Shown piece after piece: positions 17,357 to 25,662 of a DNA stretch of 35,468 nucleotides (position 1 is its first letter; the number at the start of each line of letters is the position of its first letter). The notes beneath the pieces were generated by a model. That model did no database searches, was not told where the DNA came from, and was given only the letters and a program-made list of their open reading frames with translations. Source of the stretch: Anaerosporobacter faecicola. GTDB taxonomy: Bacteria; Bacillota; Clostridia; Lachnospirales; Lachnospiraceae. Where the stretch lies: the NCBI RefSeq assembly GCF_012070565.1, contig NZ_JAAQRO010000050.1:1-35468 (forward strand), read 5' to 3'. Position numbers and translations under genes: made by a program.

Positions 17357-17890
17357 ATGAATGTTACTCTACGATTAGGAAAGAAAACAGAAATCCATCA
17401 ATTAGAGAAACTATATGACGACGTCAATGAGTATTTGGAAGCAAATATCAATTATCCTGGTTGGAAAAAAGGTATCTACCCTACAAGAGAAGATGCGGAA
17501 AATGGAATCGAAGAAGGTACTTTATATGTGGCAGAAGCAGCGGGGGAAATTGTTGGTTCTCTGATTTTACGACATAAACCAGAACCCGCTTATGCGTCTG
17601 CTACCTGGCAAACGGATGTGGAGTATGAGAAAATCCTTGTAATCTATACATTTGTAGTTGATCCAAAGAAGCAAGGGCAGGGGATCGGACGGAAGATGTT
17701 AGAACAGATAGAAGAACTTGCAAAAAATCTGAGGATGCGAGCACTGCGACTAGATGTATATGAGAAAAATACGCCCGCAATCCATTTATATCAGAAATGT
17801 GGCTTTCAATATATTGGAACGGTTAGCTTGGGATTGGAAGAGATTGGACTTAATTGGTTTCAGTTATACGAGAAATTAGTTGAAGTATAA
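17357..17890 (+). CDS. GNAT-family N-acetyltransferase
   Basis: A 177-residue acetyltransferase. EAAGEIVGSLILRH is the central strand, VIYTFVVDPKKQGQGIGRKM the acetyl-CoA loop (Q-G-x-G-I-G), and NTPAIHLYQKCGFQYIG the C-terminal block. Two starts are close: ATG 17342 has no clear ribosome site, while ATG 17357 has GAGG 9 nt upstream and is used here with modest confidence. A multi-hairpin element lies after its stop. Substrate unknown. It is the fourth GNAT gene within about 7.5 kb. Confidence 0.87.
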   Translation: MNVTLRLGKKTEIHQLEKLYDDVNEYLEANINYPGWKKGIYPTREDAENGIEEGTLYVAEAAGEIVGSLILRHKPEPAYASATWQTDVEYEKILVIYTFVVDPKKQGQGIGRKMLEQIEELAKNLRMRALRLDVYEKNTPAIHLYQKCGFQYIGTVSLGLEEIGLNWFQLYEKLVEV

Positions 17891-17937
17891 TTGGCTGGAA
17901 GGGAAACCTGTCCTTTTTACGTTTATGCAAGTCCGTT

Positions 17938-18049
17938 GTGAAAGAATCTTTCACCCCTTGCTCATAATGAGTTGCTCGACAAATGCCTGTTGTTATGTTT
18001 TCGATGAAAACGATTTGGTAGGTATTTGTCGAGCAACTTATTGAAGCAA
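17938..18049. repeat. Multi-hairpin palindromic element
   Basis: Three nested or adjoining palindromes: GTGAAAGA-A-TCTTTCAC (17938-17954), an 18-bp stem GTTGCTCGACAAATGCCT (17971-17988) with AGGTATTTGTCGAGCAAC (18020-18037), and GTTTTC/GAAAAC in its loop (17997-18011), with outer TTGC/GCAA pairs. No T-tract follows on either strand. It lies between convergent genes and may be a MITE-like element or a structured 3' region. Confidence 0.7.
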
Positions 18050-18091
18050 AGTTATAAGAGCACAATCAGCTAAAACCCGAGTGTAAGTGGA

Positions 18092-18355
18092 TTAGGAATC
18101 GAGTTGTTTGGTTGCGTGCTCTTTCATTCGATCTTCTAGCTCTTTGGAATACTTTTCTTTTGCAGCTTGTTCTAGCTGATCGGTTTCCTTACTACTGTAA
18201 GTAGAAGAATCAGATTGTAATGCTTTGGCTATGGATTCAAGACGTGCATGAAAACCAGCAGCTTTTGTGGCCACTTCCGTTAATTCTTTAACGAATTCCC
18301 CTTCCTCTTTTAATAATTTAGAAAGAGCATTTTTTACTTCTTTATCATCACTCAT
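18092..18355 (-). CDS. Small charged helical hypothetical protein
   Basis: An 87-residue protein with no family I recognise. It is almost all helical and highly charged (KEEGEFVKELTEVATKAAG, then TDQLEQAAKEKYSKELEDRM), with no cysteine, signal or membrane segment, and a short Gln/Thr/Ser middle. It could form a coiled coil. AAAGGAT lies about 10 nt before ATG. It is divergent from the MerR-methyltransferase gene; the two starts are ~150 nt apart, so the regulator might control both, which is inference. Confidence 0.65.
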   Translation of the reverse strand: MSDDKEVKNALSKLLKEEGEFVKELTEVATKAAGFHARLESIAKALQSDSSTYSSKETDQLEQAAKEKYSKELEDRMKEHATKQLDS

Positions 18356-18438
18356 TATTACAAATCCTTTCGTAGTGTATTGATCATCTCTTATTGTGGG
18401 ATGATAGAAAGAAAATTATGCAAGTGAATAAAATTTAC

Positions 18439-18469
18439 TTGACCTTCACCTAAGGCGAATGGGTATACT
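18439..18469 (+). promoter_or_regulatory. MerR-type promoter with 19-bp spacer
   Basis: TTGACC (18439-18444), a 19-bp spacer and TATACT (18464-18469). Long 19-20-bp spacers with a dyad inside are the hallmark of MerR-family activation; here CCTTCACCT and AGGCGAATGG form an imperfect dyad across the spacer. The start site would be near 18476, about 30 nt before the gene. Confidence 0.8.
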
Positions 18470-18505
18470 CGGAGTATGAATTCAATACCAAGGAGGATGG
18501 AAACG

Positions 18506-19552
18506 ATGTATTCTATTAAGGAAGTTTCAGAACGGTTACATTGTAAGGCGAATGCCATTCGTTTTTATGAAAAGAAGGGGCTAATAGCTCCCACGAGGGA
18601 TCATAATGGTTATAGAAGATACACAGAGGAAGATATAGAACTGCTTCAATTCATCTTATTGTATCGGCAACTTGGTTTCTCGATTGATGCAATTCGACAA
18701 ATCGCGAAACAGGAACAAAAAGAAAAATTAGATATCTATACATCACAATTTGCCATTGTTAATCAACAGATTCATTCCATGGTGAAGATTCGTGATGCTC
18801 TTGGGGAGGCCATCGATGAATTGCTAGAGAAGAATGCGTTATCACATGAAATACGTGTTCAACTAGAAGATACCATACAAACCATACGGGAATCCGACCA
18901 GTGGAAGGACCATTGGGGTTTTAATGATTGGGCAGCAAACTATGACCGAGATATTCGTAAGGAAGGGATTGGATTACCATTTTATAAGAATTATGACCAA
19001 GTGATCAACATGACAGCCAACGAGGTTGGGAAAAAAACGGGTCGTGTGATTGAAATTGGCATAGGAACGGGAAATCTGACAAAGAAAATACTAGAGATAT
19101 CCCACTTGCAATTTACAAGTAAAGATATAATGGGAGTGGATCAATCAGTGAATATGCTGAAAGAAGCAAAACGAAAGTTACCGCAGGTGGCCATGCGTCA
19201 GGGAACATTTCTTAAAATACCAGTGGAGGATTGCTATTGCGAAACAGTAGTATCATCCTATGCATTTCATCACTGTAATGAGAAGGAAAAGGCATTGGCG
19301 GTTCAGGAGATGGGGCGTGTGATCAAACCGGGTGGAAGAATCATTATAACGGATTTGATGTTTGCAGATGAACAGGCAAGACATAGATTTGAAGAACAGT
19401 GCACAGAACAGGAGAAGGAAGAGCTAGAAGACGAGTATTTTACTAACATCGATCGACTAGAGAAAATCTTTCATGCCAATGGATTTACACTACAGTCCAT
19501 TCAGATTGATTCACTTATGTGGATGGTTGTGGGGGAAAAAGAGAGCGCTTAA
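18506..19552 (+). CDS. MerR-family regulator fused to a SAM-dependent methyltransferase
   Basis: A 348-residue fusion. Residues 1-70 are a MerR winged helix (MYSIKEVSERLHCKANAIRF, YEKKGLIAPTRDHNGYRRY, LLYRQLGFSIDAIRQI). Residues 71-125 are a dimerising coiled coil. Residues 137-345 are a class I methyltransferase: SAM loop VIEIGIGTGN at 181-190, GVDQSVNML at 210-218, VVSSYAFHH and IKPGGRIIITD. Ordinary MerR proteins end in a short effector domain; here an enzyme-sized domain takes that place. ATG 18506 follows AAGGAGG by 9 nt; the earlier ATG codons (18476, 18497) do not fit a ribosome site. The 19-bp-spacer promoter suggests autoactivation. The methyl acceptor is unknown. Confidence 0.9.
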   Translation: MYSIKEVSERLHCKANAIRFYEKKGLIAPTRDHNGYRRYTEEDIELLQFILLYRQLGFSIDAIRQIAKQEQKEKLDIYTSQFAIVNQQIHSMVKIRDALGEAIDELLEKNALSHEIRVQLEDTIQTIRESDQWKDHWGFNDWAANYDRDIRKEGIGLPFYKNYDQVINMTANEVGKKTGRVIEIGIGTGNLTKKILEISHLQFTSKDIMGVDQSVNMLKEAKRKLPQVAMRQGTFLKIPVEDCYCETVVSSYAFHHCNEKEKALAVQEMGRVIKPGGRIIITDLMFADEQARHRFEEQCTEQEKEELEDEYFTNIDRLEKIFHANGFTLQSIQIDSLMWMVVGEKESA

Positions 19553-19604
19553 TTTATTTATCACAATAGATTACATAACAAGAGCAAGAAGGGGGAGAAA
19601 TTAT

Positions 19605-19646
19605 ATGCATATTATATCTACAAAGATACCCAACTTTATCAAGTGA
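19605..19646 (+). CDS. Mini-ORF in the leader of the hydrolase gene
   Basis: A 13-codon frame starts ATG 8 nt after GGGGGAG and encodes a short basic peptide (MHIISTKIPNFIK). It lies 53 nt after the MerR-methyltransferase stop. It may be a leader peptide or chance; no similarity is claimed. Confidence 0.3.
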   Translation: MHIISTKIPNFIK

Positions 19647-19681
19647 CAGAAGAATAAGAATCAAGTAGGGTGAGATTTATA

Positions 19682-19717
19682 ATGAGAAAATTACAAACAA
19701 TAAGGGGAGATTTATAA
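19682..19717 (+). CDS. 11-residue leader ORF overlapping the hydrolase start
   Basis: The frame MRKLQTIRGDL has its own GGTGAG site and ends TAATG, so its stop overlaps the ATG of the hydrolase. Its initiation region (GAGATTTATAATGA) is repeated at the hydrolase start, a small tandem duplication. It may couple translation; no regulatory codons (such as runs of one amino acid) are seen. Confidence 0.4.
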   Translation: MRKLQTIRGDL

Positions 19718-20757
19718 TGAAAAAGAAACAAATAATTGGAATGGTTGCTATGGTAGCAGTTGTTGTAGGAGCTTGTGTCGTATTGAAGGAAACTGGTATA
19801 TGGAAAAAAGAAAAGAAGGAAGAACAAAAACCGGCGATTACCTTTGATATACCAGAGGAACAAAAGAATGCATTTATTGCAGAGTATAGTGAAGAAGATT
19901 ATCAAGTAGGCTATGGTTGGGCGCAAAAGGTTTTAACACAAACTAGATGGCCATTGAATCCTGAGAGTATTGAACCGTTAAAAGAATCCTATTCTGTTGA
20001 GGAAGTAAGTATAAAGTCCTCTTATGATGGACATAGCATCCCAGCAGACTATATCTTAGCTGATGGAAAAAAGGACTGTGATACGATGATCGTTGTTCAT
20101 GGGTTATCTTGTAACCGTAGAACGAATATGGGAATTGAGGAAGCATTTCTTGGCTGGGGATACAATGTATTGTCTTTTGACTTAGCAGGAGCGGGCGAGA
20201 ATGAATGTCAACTAAGTACGTATGGTGCATTTGAGCAGTATGAATTATTGGATTGTATTAATTATGTAAAGAAGAATATGAGTAAAGACAAGAAAGTAGT
20301 TGTTTATGGTTATTCATACGGTGGTGGTGTTACTGCAGTTGCCTTAGGAAATGAAGAAATCGATAAAAAAGTAGATATCGCTATTCTTGATGCGCCAATT
20401 GCAAATTTTAAAATGCAACTTTTAAATGGTTATGGCAATTTGTATTCTTATACCGAATACGAGAATATGTTCCGTTGCTTTGATAATTTCTGTGAGATGA
20501 TGTATGGATTCAATTCTTCAGATATCAGTGGTAAGGAACGAATTGCATCTACTACGACGCCTGTGTTAGTCTTTACAAGTGAGGCAGATACGGTGGTTCC
20601 TACAAGTCAACCAGAATCCATCTATGATGCAGTACCACATGATAAAAAATATATTCATGTTTTCGAAAAGGTACAGCATACCTGTGAATTTGGTAGTCCA
20701 GAAGAGGAGATCTTCCTTCAAACGATTAAGGATTTTCTTGATGGAAAATTATATTAA
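19717..20757 (+). CDS. Membrane-anchored or lipoprotein alpha/beta hydrolase
   Basis: A 346-residue serine hydrolase facing outside the cell. The N-terminus is basic then hydrophobic and reaches VVGAC, which fits a lipobox with C20; otherwise it is a signal anchor. A Lys/Glu-rich linker (29-40) follows. The catalytic triad is visible: nucleophile S200 in VYGYSYGGG, D291 in FTSEADTVVP and H321 in VQHTCEF; VVHGLSCNRR supplies the oxyanion region. GGGGAG lies 8 nt before ATG and overlaps a mini-ORF. The substrate (ester, lipid or peptide) cannot be told. No permanent partner gene is adjacent. Confidence 0.88.
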   Translation: MKKKQIIGMVAMVAVVVGACVVLKETGIWKKEKKEEQKPAITFDIPEEQKNAFIAEYSEEDYQVGYGWAQKVLTQTRWPLNPESIEPLKESYSVEEVSIKSSYDGHSIPADYILADGKKDCDTMIVVHGLSCNRRTNMGIEEAFLGWGYNVLSFDLAGAGENECQLSTYGAFEQYELLDCINYVKKNMSKDKKVVVYGYSYGGGVTAVALGNEEIDKKVDIAILDAPIANFKMQLLNGYGNLYSYTEYENMFRCFDNFCEMMYGFNSSDISGKERIASTTTPVLVFTSEADTVVPTSQPESIYDAVPHDKKYIHVFEKVQHTCEFGSPEEEIFLQTIKDFLDGKLY

Positions 20758-20984
20758 TATATTGATAGGTGACGAAAGAGTCCCTATTGTGACATGTAAT
20801 ATTGAAATATTGTTCCTGTGATTGTTGCTGTGAAATTACTAAGTAAAAATAGGTTAAAAAATGACAATCTTCTATCCCGGATGGGCATATCAATTTTAGA
20901 CAAAATATCTATAATTATAAGTAGATAGTATATAAAAAGCAAAAGCTATCGAGGCTAATCCGGATTTAGCAGATTGGAGGTTTT

Positions 20985-22640
20985 ATGAGAAGTGGTAAGA
21001 AAAAAATTGTAACATTTCTAGTTGTGATATGCTTGATTGGTACGATGGTTCCACTGCATACTGGTAAGGGACATGCGAAAGCAGCTTCCGCCTCAATCAC
21101 CTATGAGTTTACTGGAGAAGATGCCAATACACCTGGATATGCACAAGGTACAATCCGTCTGAATGCAGCGAAAAATGGAGTATATCATTTGTATTGGGCA
21201 GATAATACCAAAGCATTAAGTGGGTATTATGAAATTGCAACAATGACAGTAAAGAAAGGCCAAACAGGATTTTTTACCTTTGGAAACCAGACGGCAATTC
21301 CAGCGGATGCAACAAAAGTGATTGCTGTTGCAGATGCAAAAGCGAAAGATGGGGTGAAAGTAAAGGATGCTGTAGCGGTATATACAATACCGAAGAATAA
21401 GATATTAGGAAGCAAATCAACAGAAGCACTGTATACATTCAATTCGTACTCTGATATTCATATTGATGAGGAACATTATGGAGATACACCTGCTTACTGG
21501 TGGATGCATTCAGAACAGCATTGGGCACAAGCACTTACTTATGCCGTGAATCAAAAGTCTGATTTCATTGTCTCATCTGGAGATCAGGTTACCAATGCAT
21601 CGCTTGCAAACCTGAACAAAGAGTGGAAAGCTTATCAGTATATCTTGGCACAGTCGGATTATGTGAATCCAGTCTGGGAATCAGGTGGAAATCACGAAGT
21701 AAGACAAGATGGGGCTGTTGATAAAGAACTACAAGCATTTATAACGGGTTCAGGATTAGACAGCACACAGGAAACCTTAGCAAGTGGAAAACCTTATTAT
21801 TCCATAACAGAACCAAAGACCGGGGATTTGTTTTTGTTCATGGCATTGGAAGAAGGATATCGTCCAGCCAAATACGATGAGTTCAGTGAGGAACAGCTAA
21901 ACTGGTTAGAGAAGATGTTAGCAGATAATTATGGAAAAGGAAAGAATATCTATCTGATACAGCATGCCTTGATTTCCGGTTATGGTGCTGGTGATGATAC
22001 AGAAAATCCTTACTATGGTGGTGCCATTAACCCTAGCTTGGAATCTGCAAAACGATTCATCTCGATTGTAGAGAAGTATCCGAATATTATCTGGATATCT
22101 GGTCATACCCATGAAGCGTTTGAGTCAGGATATAATTATTCCAACAATGAGAATACATCCTGCCATATGATTCACAATAGTTCCATTGGTAATCCTACGC
22201 ATGTTAACGAAGCGGATCACAGCTTGGATTATACTTTTTTTGAAAATCAGTCCGAGGGGTATTATGTACAGACCTTTGAAAATGCAATTATTTTCAGTGG
22301 AGCCAATGTCTGTGATCAGAAGATCTATCCTTCTTACAGTTATATCATTCCAGGTCAAACAAAGCAAACCGCTACCACTACGACACCTGCATTTACATGG
22401 GTTTCTGATGAGGTGACACCGGCAATGCTTCGTTCAACATTAGCGAATGTAAAGACAATTCTTGGGATTGATTATCAATATAGTTCTTATGAGCAATATC
22501 AAACACTGAAGAAATGTTACTACGAATACAAAGACAGCAACATGGAGAAGTTAAGCGCCAATACAAGAAAAATGGCATATAGTATGCTAGGTTCTTATAT
22601 AAAGAATCTACAAACAATTATTAAAAACGTTTCCCAATAG
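20985..22640 (+). CDS. Secreted calcineurin-like metallophosphoesterase
   Basis: A 551-residue exported protein. A signal peptide (basic MRSGKKK, hydrophobic core, cleavage near AKA-AS at about 32-36) precedes a beta-rich domain (about 36-140). The phosphoesterase domain has SDIHID (D157, H159), SSGDQVTN (D200), GGNHE (N236, H237), IQHALI (H326) and GHTH (373-376), the two-metal binding set. A C-terminal helical tail of ~75 residues follows. The family hydrolyses phosphomono- or diesters such as nucleotides; the substrate is unknown. AGATTGGAGG lies just before ATG. The upstream gap of 227 nt has a GCTAATCCGGATTTAGC palindrome (20954-20970) but no other motif. Confidence 0.92.
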   Translation: MRSGKKKIVTFLVVICLIGTMVPLHTGKGHAKAASASITYEFTGEDANTPGYAQGTIRLNAAKNGVYHLYWADNTKALSGYYEIATMTVKKGQTGFFTFGNQTAIPADATKVIAVADAKAKDGVKVKDAVAVYTIPKNKILGSKSTEALYTFNSYSDIHIDEEHYGDTPAYWWMHSEQHWAQALTYAVNQKSDFIVSSGDQVTNASLANLNKEWKAYQYILAQSDYVNPVWESGGNHEVRQDGAVDKELQAFITGSGLDSTQETLASGKPYYSITEPKTGDLFLFMALEEGYRPAKYDEFSEEQLNWLEKMLADNYGKGKNIYLIQHALISGYGAGDDTENPYYGGAINPSLESAKRFISIVEKYPNIIWISGHTHEAFESGYNYSNNENTSCHMIHNSSIGNPTHVNEADHSLDYTFFENQSEGYYVQTFENAIIFSGANVCDQKIYPSYSYIIPGQTKQTATTTTPAFTWVSDEVTPAMLRSTLANVKTILGIDYQYSSYEQYQTLKKCYYEYKDSNMEKLSANTRKMAYSMLGSYIKNLQTIIKNVSQ

Positions 22641-22770
22641 TTAGTCATATACCGTAAAAGGGATGATGTAAGGATCAAAAAGCATCGGTTGTTCATGCTT
22701 GGCGCATCAATACGTCATAAAAATGTCAACACAGAAATGCACGAACAAAATCGCTACAAACCACAAATTT

Positions 22771-22820
22771 GAGTCATTACGTTACTCTTACTCCCAGAAG
22801 AGTGACGTGATGACTCTTTT
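22771..22820. terminator. Intrinsic terminator beside a palindromic repeat
   Basis: GAGTCATTACGTTACTCTT pairs with AAGAGTGACGTGATGACTC (three G-T/T-G steps) around a short loop, followed by TTTT. It is ~130 nt after the phosphoesterase stop and joins directly to the repeat. Confidence 0.85.
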
Positions 22821-22881
22821 CTATATGATAAGAAAGTCCTCCGACGTTCCTATTATAAAAACTCTTTAGGGATACGCACAC
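22817..22881. repeat. Palindromic repeat, copy A (degenerate)
   Basis: Hairpin CTATATGATAAGAAAG, loop TCCTCCGA, then CGTTCCTATTATA, followed by AAACTCTTTAGGGATACGCAC. It aligns over ~65 bp with the copy at 32323-32387, with scattered substitutions and one indel. Both begin in the T-tract of an intrinsic terminator. Confidence 0.75.
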
Positions 22882-23092
22882 ATAAGGTAGATAAAGAGCT
22901 CGGTGAGGAGAACAAAGGGGTGAACAAAGGTTTGACAAAGGGGAGAAGAAAATGGAACCATAAAAAGCAATTACATGTCGCTTACAAAAGTAGTATCTCA
23001 CTTACAAAGTAGTGTAAAAGTAGCATCTTGTTTTACAAGTCACCTTTCATTTTACGGACACTTTCTTCTATATCTAACAATTCGAAAAAATA

Positions 23093-23101
23093 TGGTATAA
23101 T
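23093..23101 (+). promoter_or_regulatory. Extended -10 promoter for the AraC-cupin gene
   Basis: TGGTATAAT (23093-23101) is an extended -10 box; no good -35 is seen. The leader would be about 70 nt. Confidence 0.55.
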
Positions 23102-23178
23102 AAGGATATACATAGAAGGAAATGTTGTAGAAAACACAGAAGGAATATACAATATAGAATACAGAATGGAGGAATAAG

Positions 23179-24033
23179 ATGGGATACATCTATGAAAAGG
23201 TGACGTATAATGAGAATTTACCAGCTAAGATTCTTATGCAGGATAAGCCAGGAAGAAGATGCAACACGTCTTTACATTGGCATAAAGAGATTGAATTGGT
23301 CTACATGATCAAGGGTTGTTTGCATATTCGAACGAATGGCTTGGAATCAACGATTGAAGATGGTGAATTCTACATCTGCAATAGTGAAGAAATTCATATA
23401 ACATATGTAGATAATATGTCTGCCAATTATACATATCTTGTTCTATTACTATCCTATGATGAATTGAAAAAGTATTGTATAGAATTAGATCAATATAGTT
23501 TTCAAGTGAATCGAGAGGAACTTGCCTATGAGCAAGTAAGACAACAGATTCTAGAATTAGTTTCACTGTGTAGAAGTAAAGATCCTTATGTTGCGATAGA
23601 GGAAAAAGTGTGCTTGCTGAAAATCTACCATATACTGTTGTCTTCCTGTGCTGTTCCAAAAGAACAGCATACACCTGTGAAGAAGATTAAGAATACGATG
23701 CATGCGAAAGAAATCATTCAGTATATCAGCGAGCATTATAAAGAAAAGATCACCCTACAGGATGCAGCAAAAGTTGCAGGTTTTTCAGCTCAATATTTTT
23801 CAAAATACTTTCGAAAACTTACAGAAATGGGATTTGTTCAGTACTTGCAGTATGTACGAGCGGAGCATGGGATTCAGGATATGTTAAACCGTGATCTTAC
23901 GGTAACGGATACAGCATATGAGAATGGATTCACCAATGTGAAATCCTTTATTACCACTTGTAAAAGAATATACGGCTTAACACCAACGCAATATAAGAAG
24001 GAAATGAAGAGAAAGCGTGTTTGTAATCATTAA
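23179..24033 (+). CDS. AraC-family regulator with cupin sensor
   Basis: A 284-residue regulator. Residues 10-90 form a cupin-like sugar-binding fold (HWHKEIELVYMIKGCLHI, EDGEFYICNSEEIH). Residues 175-280 hold two helix-turn-helices (ITLQDAAKVAGFSAQYFSKYF and VTDTAYENGFTNVKSFITTC) and the AraC ending YGLTPTQYKK. GGAGG lies 7 nt before ATG. Cupin-type AraC proteins usually sense a carbohydrate and activate nearby uptake or hydrolase genes, but none is adjacent here, so the target is unclear. Confidence 0.92.
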   Translation: MGYIYEKVTYNENLPAKILMQDKPGRRCNTSLHWHKEIELVYMIKGCLHIRTNGLESTIEDGEFYICNSEEIHITYVDNMSANYTYLVLLLSYDELKKYCIELDQYSFQVNREELAYEQVRQQILELVSLCRSKDPYVAIEEKVCLLKIYHILLSSCAVPKEQHTPVKKIKNTMHAKEIIQYISEHYKEKITLQDAAKVAGFSAQYFSKYFRKLTEMGFVQYLQYVRAEHGIQDMLNRDLTVTDTAYENGFTNVKSFITTCKRIYGLTPTQYKKEMKRKRVCNH

Positions 24034-24038
24034 ATTAG

Positions 24039-24076
24039 CGAATAAACAGTATGAATTATTACATACCGTTTATTCG
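24039..24076. terminator. Hairpin between convergent genes
   Basis: CGAATAAACAGTATG pairs with CATACCGTTTATTCG with an 8-nt loop (24039-24076). No clear T-tract follows, so termination strength is uncertain. Confidence 0.5.
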
Positions 24077-24150
24077 TTATGAAAAAAGTTTAACTTGAAC
24101 GTTTCTTTGGAAAGAAAGTGGTGGCTGTTAATCAGTACACGAATTCCTAT

Positions 24151-24948
24151 TTAGAGGCTAGATGGACGTTTTATCACAACTTTTTTATGATACAGGATCC
24201 ACATGGTTAAAGTAAATAGTAATAAAACTGCAAGATATATATATCCGGTATCATCAAGATAAATAGCTCCTTTTTCTGGGACAGTTGTAAAAATCATCTG
24301 TGCTAATATATTATGTATGGCATGTATTGATACAAACGTCCATATACTACGTCCAATCTTCATTTCACTTAGGATTCCATAGATAAATGAGAAACATAGG
24401 ATTCCGACTGTAAATAGAATAATCCATGTAGGCGTACTACGCTGTGTAACATAAGCGCCTCCTGGCAGCATCGGTATATGCCAACCAGCCCAAAGAAAAC
24501 CTGTGATTAAACAAGCATTTTTTAGGCTCATATGCTTTTTCAAGAAAGGTAAAAAGAAGCCACGCCAGCCTATTTCTTCACAAAATCCTGCAAATGTCCA
24601 TTGAATACACAAGGTTACGATATCCTGACTACGCATATGAAACGCATTCAATGTATTTCCACACAAAACATACACAAGGATAGAGACACCATAATAAAAG
24701 ATAGGAATCCCTGCGCCAACAAGTAGCCCTTTAATCGAACATTTTTTCAGATTGATCTGTATGGCTCCTTTGCTGAGAGCATTGACAACGCAGGTAGAGA
24801 TCAGAGGTGCCAATATTGGTATGAATAAAAAGAGAGCACCATATTCCTTGCTATTTGTTTGGAACCAAAATAGATAGCCAAACCCACTGATCACATAGGT
24901 AAGCAGGATATAAATAATGGCTAAGTGTAAATCCTTAATTTTTCTCAT
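24151..24948 (-). CDS. CPBP-family intramembrane metalloprotease
   Basis: A 265-residue membrane protein of the CPBP (CaaX/bacteriocin-processing) family. Motif 1 is FCEEIGWRGF with E124, E125 and R129, motif 2 FLWAGWH with H157, and motif 3 HAIHN with H209 and N213. Seven to eight membrane helices are seen. Family members cleave membrane substrates or give bacteriocin immunity; the substrate is unknown here. It lies 59 nt downstream of the second TetR gene and probably belongs to that operon, so it is likely controlled by the repressor. The start at 24948 has an AGGAGGC site upstream. Confidence 0.9.
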   Translation of the reverse strand: MRKIKDLHLAIIYILLTYVISGFGYLFWFQTNSKEYGALFLFIPILAPLISTCVVNALSKGAIQINLKKCSIKGLLVGAGIPIFYYGVSILVYVLCGNTLNAFHMRSQDIVTLCIQWTFAGFCEEIGWRGFFLPFLKKHMSLKNACLITGFLWAGWHIPMLPGGAYVTQRSTPTWIILFTVGILCFSFIYGILSEMKIGRSIWTFVSIHAIHNILAQMIFTTVPEKGAIYLDDTGYIYLAVLLLFTLTMWILYHKKVVIKRPSSL

Positions 24949-25007
24949 AAAAGCCTCCTTTCCATGAGAGGAATCAACAAGTGAATCTCATACATTATAG
25001 ATTTCAA

Positions 25008-25631
25008 TCAGTTTTGGTGAAACCCTTGTTGCTTACTAAATCGTATAATATGCTCTCTCAATAACGTATATATGTTTCCTTTATCAGTTACGCCATCATA
25101 TAGGTGAATTAATAGAAAGATTGGTCCATAAAACGCAAGAGCTACTTGTTTTGCATCTTGTGACTCGTAATGATACATCTTCAATAGTTCAGCGAAAAGT
25201 TCTGTCATCTCATCCACAGGACCTTGACCAAGATACTTTTGATATAGTGCATGCATTTGAGGACTATGATACCGTTCTAATTCAAGTACTTTTCGAAATT
25301 TAGAAGAAAAATCGTCTTCTGTCCAGTGAGTGAAAAGCGCTTCACTATATGCAATGATTTTCTCTAATGGCATACTTTTATAGTCATTTGCCATCTGCGC
25401 ATATTTTCCTTCGGGCATCTGGTATTGTACGATTCGCTCTTGATCCAGTTCCTCCATCCGTTTGACAATACAGTCAAATAATGCCTGTTTGCTGTCATAG
25501 TGTCGGTATAGTGCTGTTTTAGTGATACCAAGTTCTTTCGCAATGTCATTCATTGATGAAGCGTTATATCCGTATTGCGAGAACAAGTTTAGCGCTACTT
25601 GTAAAATACGTTCTTTGGTACGAATCTCCAT
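25008..25631 (-). CDS. TetR-family regulator, paralogue of the one at 11 kb
   Basis: This 207-residue regulator has an N-terminal HTH (KERILQVALNLFSQYGYNAS, ITKTALYRHYDSKQALF) and a C-terminal domain with WTEDDFSSKFRKVLELERY and GPVDEMTELFAEL. It is colinear with the 11 kb TetR throughout, including the unusual KRMEE and WTED blocks, so both come from one duplication or family. The chosen ATG 25631 has GGGAGG about 7 nt upstream; a longer frame starts within the operator DNA. The promoter contains two operators (25663-25710). It likely represses itself and the CPBP protease gene. Confidence 0.92.
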   Translation of the reverse strand: MEIRTKERILQVALNLFSQYGYNASSMNDIAKELGITKTALYRHYDSKQALFDCIVKRMEELDQERIVQYQMPEGKYAQMANDYKSMPLEKIIAYSEALFTHWTEDDFSSKFRKVLELERYHSPQMHALYQKYLGQGPVDEMTELFAELLKMYHYESQDAKQVALAFYGPIFLLIHLYDGVTDKGNIYTLLREHIIRFSKQQGFHQN

Positions 25632-25662
25632 ACATGACCTCCCTATATAGTATTTTGCTTTT

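Larger units (their letters stand above)
22641..23178. other. Intergenic region (538 nt)
   Basis: It lies between the phosphoesterase and AraC genes. It has no gene but holds the terminator at 22771-22820, the palindromic repeat at 22817-22881, degenerate short repeats (CAAAAGTAGTATCT and TAAAAGTAGCATCT near 22984-23028) and an extended -10 promoter at 23093-23101. Confidence 0.65.

Noticed and set aside
20930-20984. c-di-GMP-I (GEMM) riboswitch before the phosphoesterase gene
   Set aside because: AGCAAAAGCTATCGAGGCTAA recalls part of the motif, but the first helix, the GAAA tetraloop receptor partner and the closing stem are missing; a GCTAATCCGGATTTAGC palindrome explains the pairing.
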